From DASQZT01 sp035638575 (GTDB lineage: Bacteria; Acidobacteriota; Terriglobia; Bryobacterales; Bryobacteraceae), in the NCBI GenBank assembly GCA_035638575.1, contig DASQZT010000061.1:1-64000 (forward strand): a stretch of DNA of 64,000 nucleotides, read 5' to 3'. Each line of letters begins with the position of its first letter. Position 1 is the first letter of the stretch. Below, piece after piece: positions 25,555 through 32,798 of this stretch. The notes under the pieces were generated by a model that saw nothing but the letters and a program-made list of their open reading frames with translations, had not been told where the DNA came from and did not search any database. A program made the position numbers and the translations under genes.

Positions 25555-26435
25555 TCGGTGGGGACCTTCTCCAGGTGATCGATCACCAAGGCTTCGATCG
25601 ACGCCTTCTTCGACTGTAGCTTCAGGCCCAGTTGATCTTGAAGCGCGGTGAAGATGGTCGGCCCATCAAGCTCGGAAGCGACGGGCTCGGCGCCGGCCGG
25701 CGCAGCGCGCAGTACACCGTCCGAGAATCCACTGGCCTCCCAGAACATGTTGACGTCGTACTTGCCGGTGAGCCCCGTGGCGTCCGTTACCGGCGCGTTC
25801 AACTGGTTGACCATCATGTTGGCGATCCGATCCATGGTGCACTGCGGCGACACCCATCGGGCCTTGCCACCCATGATCGCCATAGTGTCCTCCCCGGGCG
25901 CGAGGATCGGAAATCCCTCTTTGTCGCGCTGGAGCGGGCCGTCCCGCCCCGGGGTTTTGCCGTCATCCGGGTTGTCCTTGGGCGGCTGCGCTTCCTTCAT
26001 CTTGACCCCACCTTTGGCCACCACCAGTTCGTAGCCCGGCACTTCCTTCTGCTCGAAATGCACTGCCAGCTTGAAGCGCTCCTTGAGGAGATTATCCAGC
26101 ATCTCGCGGAACTGCTCGCGGGTTGTGCCGGCGGCCATGGTCGCGTTGATCTCGTAGCGGTCGGCCTCGAAATTGTCCGACGGCATCTGATAGCGCTTGA
26201 GATTGTAGGCGTTGCTGATCAGATTCAAGACGGTCATGTTCTCACAGGTCCAGCGGCCGGGATCTTTGGTGCCAGGACCGCCCGTGCATCCCACGCGAAT
26301 GAGGCCGTTGGGCGGTCTCGGCGGCGACGTTTTCACGGAAGCGACTTCGAAGGTGAGAGTGGGGTCGGACGGCTGGCTGTAGGCCACGCCGCACACCAGC
26401 GCAAACAGGACGAGGGACAGGGTGAGGCGCACCAT
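25548..26435 (-). CDS. TIGR03435 (DUF3738) family secreted protein
   Basis: A 295-residue protein with signal peptide LTLSLVLFALVCGVAYSQ. Family hallmarks: FEVASVKTSPP, CENMTVLNLISNAYNLKRYQM, MLDNLLKERFKLAVHFEQKEVPGYELVVAKGG, VTDATGLTGKYDVNMFWE, and IFTALQDQLGLKLQSKKASIEALVIDHLEKVPTEN. TIGR03435 is a paralogous family expanded in Solibacter and relatives; function unknown, often near ADOP permeases or BlaR-type proteins. Here only a permease relic is adjacent. Confidence 0.95.
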   Translation of the reverse strand: MVRLTLSLVLFALVCGVAYSQPSDPTLTFEVASVKTSPPRPPNGLIRVGCTGGPGTKDPGRWTCENMTVLNLISNAYNLKRYQMPSDNFEADRYEINATMAAGTTREQFREMLDNLLKERFKLAVHFEQKEVPGYELVVAKGGVKMKEAQPPKDNPDDGKTPGRDGPLQRDKEGFPILAPGEDTMAIMGGKARWVSPQCTMDRIANMMVNQLNAPVTDATGLTGKYDVNMFWEASGFSDGVLRAAPAGAEPVASELDGPTIFTALQDQLGLKLQSKKASIEALVIDHLEKVPTEN

Positions 26436-26484
26436 TCTATACTATCGGAACCTCACGGGTGAGCTTTCGGTAGCCGTGCGTAAG

Positions 26485-27587
26485 TCAGAAACAGTAACCC
26501 TGCCCCACCCAGTAATGCCAGTCGGCAATTGCTTCGGCGGTCGAGTCGTCGGGATCAACATCCGCCAGTTGTGACAAGGGAACCGCCATGGTTCGGCCTT
26601 GCCAGCGGATCAGCACGAGCATATCGGCGGAGCAGGCATCTGTTCCCGGGCCAGCGTCATGGTGATAAACGCCGCGCAGTGTCTCCAGCACATAACGACA
26701 TTCTTCAGGGAAGTTATCTACCACCTCCACCACCTGCCGTCTTCCATGGGCGAGGCAGTTCGCCATCAGCGGTTCGACGCCTTCCAGCTTCGGCGTGTTG
26801 CGCGACAGCGCGTCGCACATCTGGATCGGCGCCGGCAGTTCGCGTGCGCGCTGTTTCAGTACGTCGGCGATGTTCTCGCCCGCATGCTTCCATAAGGTAA
26901 AGAACAGCGCGATCGTCCATGCGCCTACCACCGATACGATGCCGCTGGTGAAGGTCCCCGTCCGCTTGTCGCCCGGCTCGCGCGTCAGGCGCAGAATCCG
27001 CATGCCCGTATCGTCGTTGTGCATCACGCTGCCTTGCGCCGCCTGCCGGATCAATTCCTCCAGCACCAGGCGGATCAGTTTCGCGGCGGCAGCCATTAAA
27101 TCCCACTGCGAGGTTGCTGGCAGCGGCATTCCCAGGTGTTCCTGTAGCCTTCCAGCCGCTTGAATGGCACTCCTGTGCCGTACTTCAACAGGGCGATCAT
27201 CGCCACGGCCGTCTCATCGTACTTGGCCGGACCGGCCGTCTCCGGTTCGTCGGCTGTGAAGACCTGCCCGCAGGCGTTGCAGCGCAGTCGCTCCATCTCG
27301 AACAAGGTCGCTTCCAGCGGCGCGTGCCCCACGAACCTTACCAGCGTTGCCGGCTCCTTCTGGCGGTACACTTTTCCCTCCAGGCACTCCGGGCACCTGT
27401 CGCCGGCGTGGAGCGTGGCGTGCGCGATGGAAACTCGGTTTGCGCCGGTAAACGCAGCGGCGCCACGGCGCCCATGACCGGCTGGAGCCGGTTCGCCGGC
27501 CTCCGACTTGTCTGCGGGCGCCGCATCCTGCGGCAGAACAGCACTGGTTTTCTCCGTGCTCCGTTTCCGCAGCAGTCTCTCTGCCAT
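26485..27587 (-). pseudogene. IS66-type transposase, frameshifted and with a foreign tail
   Basis: The N-terminal half (from about 27587) has the IS66 zinc-finger region HAGDRCPECLEGKVY ... RLRCNACGQVFTA and AVAMIALLKYGTGVPFKRLEG, then leaves frame near 27135; the continuation is in another frame (LQEHLGMPLPATSQWDLMA, VMHNDDTGMRILR, FTSGIVSVVGAWTIALFFT, HAGENIADVL). The IS66 part stops being recognisable after FPEECRYVLETLRGVYHHDA. The last ~45 residues (LIRWQGRTMAVPLSQLADV ... WHYWVGQGYCF) resemble the end of small proteins annotated as calcium-binding in other genomes, so a deletion has probably joined two genes. Confidence 0.8.
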
Positions 27588-27634
27588 GACGTGAAGCGCA
27601 GTTTTGAGTTTCTGACATAATATTTCCGTATTTG

Positions 27635-27664
27635 TTGCTTTTGAAGCACCGCTCGCCCTATACT
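27635..27664 (+). promoter_or_regulatory. Candidate sigma-70-like promoter
   Basis: TTGCTT (27635-27640) and TATACT (27659-27664) are separated by 18 nt and lie just upstream of the ribosome-binding site GAAAGGGG and ATG 27707. Confidence 0.4.
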
Positions 27665-27706
27665 GTTGGGAATCTCTTTCGCTGGGAATCGGAAAGGGGC
27701 GTGTTA

Positions 27707-29461
27707 ATGAGGCGCTTCGACGTAACATTTGTAAGACTCGCGGTGATTCTGGCCGCGTTGATCTTGGGAATACTGATGCCCGCGCGCGTGGCATTCGCTC
27801 AGGGTTGAGTGATCTCACGCTCCGGTCTGGAGTCAAATGGTGCGGAAGGTGGCGGCTACCTGCAGCCGGGCGACTGGACTTCGACAATAGGTGTGCGGCA
27901 CGTCTTTTCCCACGTGCATTTCAGCGGTCCAACGGAGAACTTCTCCCGCGCGCAACTGGGTACCGAGGTTCAGTCGAAAACCAACCTCGACAATCTCATA
28001 GTGACTTACCAGCTCACCTCCCGGATCAGCCTGACGGGGACCCTTCCGTTTGTGTACGCCAGTAGGCGCCTCCAGTCTCAATACGCGACCCTGCACACGT
28101 CCGGGATTGGCGATACCAGTCTCGGAGCGCAGTACTGGCTGCGCCGCCCGAAAAGTGAAAAGGCAGGCACGAACAACGCTCAGTTCGGACTGAGCCTGCT
28201 GATTCCGTCGGGTAACGACCGCCAGAGTAATGTTGTGGCAACGACGTACGGCGGACCCACATCGACGCAATACCCCGATTATTCAGTCCAGCCAGGGGCA
28301 GGCACCTGGGGCGCGATCATGTCGTGGCAGGCCTTCCAGAACCTGGGGGACAATACCTTCGCGTTTATCGATGGCAACTATGTCATGACCCAGGGCGGCT
28401 ACCATAGCTTTTGGACTTCCCATGGAGGAACAGCCAATGGCCCTCCCGCTCCTACCCCAGGCATGACTCAGTTCGATGCCATTCAGGATCAATACATGAT
28501 CGAGATCGGGGCCTCTCATCCTGCCCCTCGGATCAAGGGGCTGGGCCTGACCCTATCGATCCGCGACGAGGGCGTGCCCGCGCACAACCTGATCGGGAAC
28601 GATTTGGGATTTCGCCGGCCCGGCTTCGGCGTTGCCTTGACACCAGGTTTCATCTACACACGGGGACACCACATGCTGCAGTTCAGCGTGGGCAAAGTCA
28701 TGGTCCGCGATCGGACAAAGAGCGTTGCCGAAGACATAAACGGTGTGCACGAAGGGGACGCCGCCTTTGCGAACTACGTGTGGATGGCAGGTTACACCCT
28801 GAGGATGCCGGGTAAGAAAAATGCCGTCGAAGAAGCCGCGCAGAATAACTCCAGCAGAGCACCCAGGCCAAACGCCTCGCACGCATCGATTGCCGGCGCG
28901 CTCCCGGAAGGGTGGTCCGAGATGGCTGCTGGTACTTTCAAACCATTCAGTCTGAGGACCCTGGACAGGAAAAGGAAGACTCTCAAAGACTTCTCGAACA
29001 AGGTCACGCTGGTGAGTTTTTTCTTCCCCCGTTGCCCCTACTGCAATGTCGAGCTTCCCGAGATCCAGAAGATTTACGACAACTACAAGGACAAAGGGCT
29101 GTCCGCCGTGTGGATTAACATTCTGCCCGAAGAGGCGGGTCTGATCGCAGGCTGGCAAATGGCCAAGAATCTCACGGTTCCGGTATTGATTGGGGCGGCC
29201 CAGGCACTCTTGCAGAGGGACTACCACATCGATTCGACCCCGTCAACTTATCTGCTGGATGAAAACGGCCGGGTCCTGTTCCACAAGGATGGCTACAAGC
29301 CCGGCGATGAGAAAACCCTCGAGGCCAAAATCGAGGCAGCGCTGAACGTCATTCCCTCCGGGCCAGCTTCAGCGTCGATTCCGCCGTGCCCGGTACGGCC
29401 GGAGGATCTCCCGCTTTCAGGGTCGGCGCCGCAGACGTTCGACGCGAGGCCGAGGGAATAA
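27707..29461 (+). pseudogene. Outer-membrane barrel fused to TlpA-like thioredoxin, interrupted by in-frame TGA
   Basis: ATG 27707 (after GAAAGGGG) starts a clean signal peptide RLAVILAALILGILMPARVAFAQG, then TGA at 27806-27808, then the same frame runs open for 550 codons to 29461. The first ~350 residues resemble transporter-type beta barrels (GYLQPGDWTSTIGVRHVFSH, LIVTYQLTSRISLTGTLPFVY, GLSLLIPSGNDR, LTPGFIYTRGHHMLQFSVG). From about residue 420 there is a thioredoxin-like domain with FFPRCPYCNVELPEIQKIY (CPYC redox pair) and STPSTYLLDENGRVLFHKDGY. Translation from GTG 27809 would lack the signal peptide. Either a nonsense mutation, a sequencing error, or stop readthrough. No selenocysteine hairpin was evident. 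Confidence 0.75.
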
Positions 29462-29907
29462 TCGCCGTTGTCACAGATACGTGCACACTCGGCCGATTGC
29501 GCACGGGGAGTCGGCGTGCTGGCAGTGGTTACCGCTTTGTGGGCTTACGGACAAGGAACGCGCGAATGCGGGAGTTCGTGCGCTCGATGGTTCGAGCGGA
29601 GTGCGCCGCCGAATCGGTTCGAGTCGCTGAAGACTCTGCAGAAAAAGGATACCCACCCCTCCTCCAGGAGAAACGGGAAGGCGCGGGAGGCGAAAAAAAC
29701 GACGTCGTAAAATGTCTGCGCATCTGGCTCGCCATAGCTTCGTTCCGCAGCCCCAGCTGCACAGTATTCGCACAGTGGAACAGTTTCCGTGATCAAGAAG
29801 CGCGGAAGATATTCCCCAGCAGATTGTGCCTGGACCACCGGGACGTTTTTTTTCTCCGCCGCTGCGGAGTAAAATAGGACCGCTTTCCTTCATTCGGGGG
29901 GAGAACT
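29462..29907. other. Intergenic region, no convincing gene
   Basis: About 445 nt. A TTG-initiated frame at 29468-29710 has a hydrophobic stretch (GVGVLAVVTALWAYGQ) but no family. The region carries one copy each of two repeats (29608-29680 and 29855-29965). Confidence 0.5.
29608..29680 (+). repeat. Degenerate direct repeat flanking the glycosidase gene, left copy
   Basis: Shares GCCGAAT..TTCGRGTCGCTGAAGAC..TGCA and a C-rich stretch before GGAGAA with 32450-32523, same orientation. The two copies bracket the gene at 29908. Confidence 0.5.
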
Positions 29908-29965
29908 GTGTCCAATCGACGCGAGTTCTTGGGCGGATTGATGAGCGCGGCCGGCATGGCGCCGT
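29855..29965 (+). repeat. Leader/signal-peptide repeat, copy B
   Basis: Diverged copy of 2384-2488, including GCGGAGTAAAATAGGA (TAAAAT at 29870-29875), the GTG start and codons for RREFLGGLMSAAG. Confidence 0.7.
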
Positions 29966-32367
29966 TCATGCACCTGCTCGCCGGTCCGCGCACGGCGCCC
30001 GTGCTGCGGCCCGAGTCGTTCCAGCACTACATTGAGCATTTCAATCGCAACGACGATGAGCGGGTCGTAACCTACATCGATAACAAATTCTCCTGGGAGT
30101 GGCTGCGGGGAAGTATCCCGCTGTTCGACTGCGCCGACAAGAGTCTGGAGGAAATCTACTATTTCCGCTGGTGGACCTTCCGGAAGCATATCGAGAAGAC
30201 ACCCGGCGGCTTTGCCGTCACCGAGTTCCTCCCACCGGTGCCCTGGGCCGGCAAATTCAACACAATCAGTTGCGCGGCAGGCCACCACTTCTACGAGGGC
30301 CGCTGGCTTCGCAATCGCGAGTACCTCGCCGATTACGCGCGCTTCTGGTTTCGCCAAGGCGGAGAACCGCGCCGATACAGCTTCTGGGCCGCGGATTCGC
30401 TGCAAGCGCGCGCTATGGTAACGCACGACCAGCAACTCCCGATCGATCTGCTGCCCGACCTCGTTGAGAACTATCGGCAATGGGAGAAAACGCACCAGGA
30501 CCCCAACGGCCTCTTCTGGCAGACCGACGACCGGGACGGCATGGAAGTTTCAATTGGCGGCAGTGGATATCGCGCAACCATCAACAGCTACATGTTCGGC
30601 GATGCGATGGCCATTGCCACGATCGCCGAGTCCGCCGGGAAAAAGGACCTGGCAAAAGAATTTCACGCAAAAGCCGCGACGCTGTGAGATCTGGTTGAGA
30701 AGAATCTGTGGGACGCGCAGGCTGGCTTCTACAAAGTGCTTCCGCGTGGGGAGGGCCGGAAACTCGCGACCGTCCGCGAACTGCACGGCTACGTTCCGTG
30801 GTATTTCAATCTCCCGAGCCCCGGCCACGCGATTGCCTGGAAGCAACTGATGGATCCCGAGGGTTTCTTTGCTCCGTACGGGCCTACAACCGCCGAACGG
30901 CGCGACCCGCAATTCATGTTCGCGAGCCCGCACGAATGTCTTTGGAATGGTCCTTCATGGCCCTTTGCCACGACGCAGACGCTCGTCGCCATGGCGAACC
31001 TGCTCAACAACTATAAGCAGGACTTTGTTGGCAAGAAGGATTATTTGGAACTGCTCCGGACGTACGCGCGCACGCAGTATCGCAAGCTTGACGACGGCCA
31101 TGTCATCCCGTGGATTGACGAAGACTGCGACCCGATGACGGGCGTGCCGGTCGCCAGAACCGTCCTTTATCGGAATAACGATAAGAACAAAGACCGCGGC
31201 CGGGATTACAATCATTCCGGCTTCAACGACTTGATCGTCACTGGCCTGGCCGGTCTCCGCCCACGCCTGGATAACATGCTGGAGGTGAATCCGCTGGTTC
31301 CCGACGGGGCGCTGCCTTACTTCGCGCTGACCGGCGTGCCGTACCACGGAGCTGCCATCGATATCCTCTACGATCAGACTGGGAACCGCTACCGCCGGGG
31401 CGCCGGCTTGCACATCTATGCCGATGGCCGGGAGATCGCTTCCTCGCCGCGCCTGGAACGCCTGATGGCGAACCTGCCCGAAACCGGCGGCGGCTGGCGC
31501 AAGTATGAAAAGAACCCGATCATTGGCGGCCAGTACGGGACGGTCTTCGATATCGCCGTACTGAAGGAAGGGCCAAAGTACCGCATGTGGGGTTCCTGGC
31601 GGCCTAAGAGGGGAATCGCGCTGTTCGAAAGCGAGGACGGGATTCATTGGAGCGAACCTCAGATGGTCTTCGGTCCGAACAGGGAAACGGCTTGGGAACA
31701 AGACATCAACCGTCCCGCCGTCGTCAAGCGCGCCGACGGTTACCACCTCTGGTATACGGGCCAGGCGAACGGCCATTCATGGATTGGGTACGCGACCAGC
31801 CCGGATGGCAAAGTATGGAAACGGATGAGTACGCAACCCGTCCTGTCGGCCGATCAACCGTGGGAGAAGGTCGCCGTCATGTGCCCCCATGTGATCTGGG
31901 ATGAGAGGACGAAACTGTTCCGAATATGGTATTCAGGCGGCGAACAGTATGAGCCCAATGCAATCGGGTATGGGACGAGTTCGGACGGACTGCGTTGGAC
32001 CAAGCACCCGTCGAATCCGGTCTTTGGTCCCGGCACAGAGAAGGTCTTCGACCAGGCCAGGGTGACGGGATGTCAGGTTCTGCGCCGCGGCGGGTGGTAT
32101 TACATGTTCTACATCGGATTTCGCGACATCGATCACGCACAAATCGGGCTTGCCCGTTCCCGCGACGGCACAACCGGCTGGCAGCGTCATCCCGCGAATC
32201 CAATCGTCCGGCCTGGCCAGGACTCATGGGACCATGACGCGTGCTATAAACCCTTCGCTATCTTCGATGGTAAGAAATGGCTGCTCTGGTACAACGGACG
32301 CCACGGCGCCCCCGAGCAGATCGGTTTGCTGATACACGATGGTGAGGATCTCGGTTTCGGCAATTAG
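29908..32367 (+). pseudogene. Two-domain glycosidase (MGH1-like + GH43/GH130-like propeller), interrupted by in-frame TGA
   Basis: GTG 29908 begins a Tat signal (SNRREFLGGLMSAAG). The frame is open to TGA 30685-30687, then continues in the same frame to 32367, 820 codons in all. The first ~530 codons look like an (alpha/alpha)6 barrel of the MGH1/GH63-like type: YYFRWWTFRKHIE, FWQTDDRDGMEVS, then after the TGA DLVEKNLWDAQAGFYKVLP, WNGPSWPFATTQTLVAMANLL, YNHSGFNDLIVTGLAGLRP. The last ~290 codons are a five-bladed propeller like GH43/GH130: YRMWGSWRPKRGIALFESEDG, DINRPAVVKRADGYHLWYTG, WDHDACYKPFAIFDGKKWLLWYNG. Continuity of homology across the stop points to a nonsense mutation (or readthrough). 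Confidence 0.8.
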
Positions 32368-32798
32368 CTGACGCACTTGGGAGTGCGCTTGATACCGCGC
32401 GGAGTTCTCTGAACAACTGGGACACCTGCGCTCTCGATGACGGCACGCTGCCGAATAGCTTCGGGTCGCTGAAGACGATGCAGACCATCGGTAAAAAGAT
32501 CCCCCCCTTCTCCCGGAGAAGTGAGCAGGCGTGGGTTGGGCAAATTACCCGATTGGCCCGCCGTCGGGGCACACAGCGGAGGCACTTCGCTCGATGCCCG
32601 CGACGTCCAGAGGTTTCGGCGGGGATCGTGTTCCTGTAGAGTTTTTCCGGCGGCCACGGCGCTGTGTTGTTCTGCTGGTTCGGGATCGATTGGCATAGGT
32701 TTGTCATGATCGCCCCGCCGAAGATCGAGGGATCGCACAAGCGGGAGACAAGTTTGGGGCCACCGGAACCTGCCCCACGGAACCGGGTTAGACCTGGT
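32368..32798. other. Intergenic region with right-hand repeat copy
   Basis: About 430 nt between two plus-strand genes; contains the right copy (32450-32523) of the degenerate repeat. No credible gene. Confidence 0.5.
32450..32523 (+). repeat. Degenerate direct repeat flanking the glycosidase gene, right copy
   Basis: Partner of 29608-29680: GCCGAATAGCTTCGGGTCGC, TGAAGACGATGCAG and a C-run before GGAGAA. Confidence 0.5.

Noticed and set aside
29468..29710. 80-residue ORF with a hydrophobic segment
   Set aside because: Only a TTG start without ribosome-binding site, and it runs into the repeat at 29608; treated as chance.
30685..30730. TGA as a selenocysteine codon
   Set aside because: No stable hairpin with a typical loop was seen right after the TGA, and the position is not in a redox motif. 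Same for 27806.
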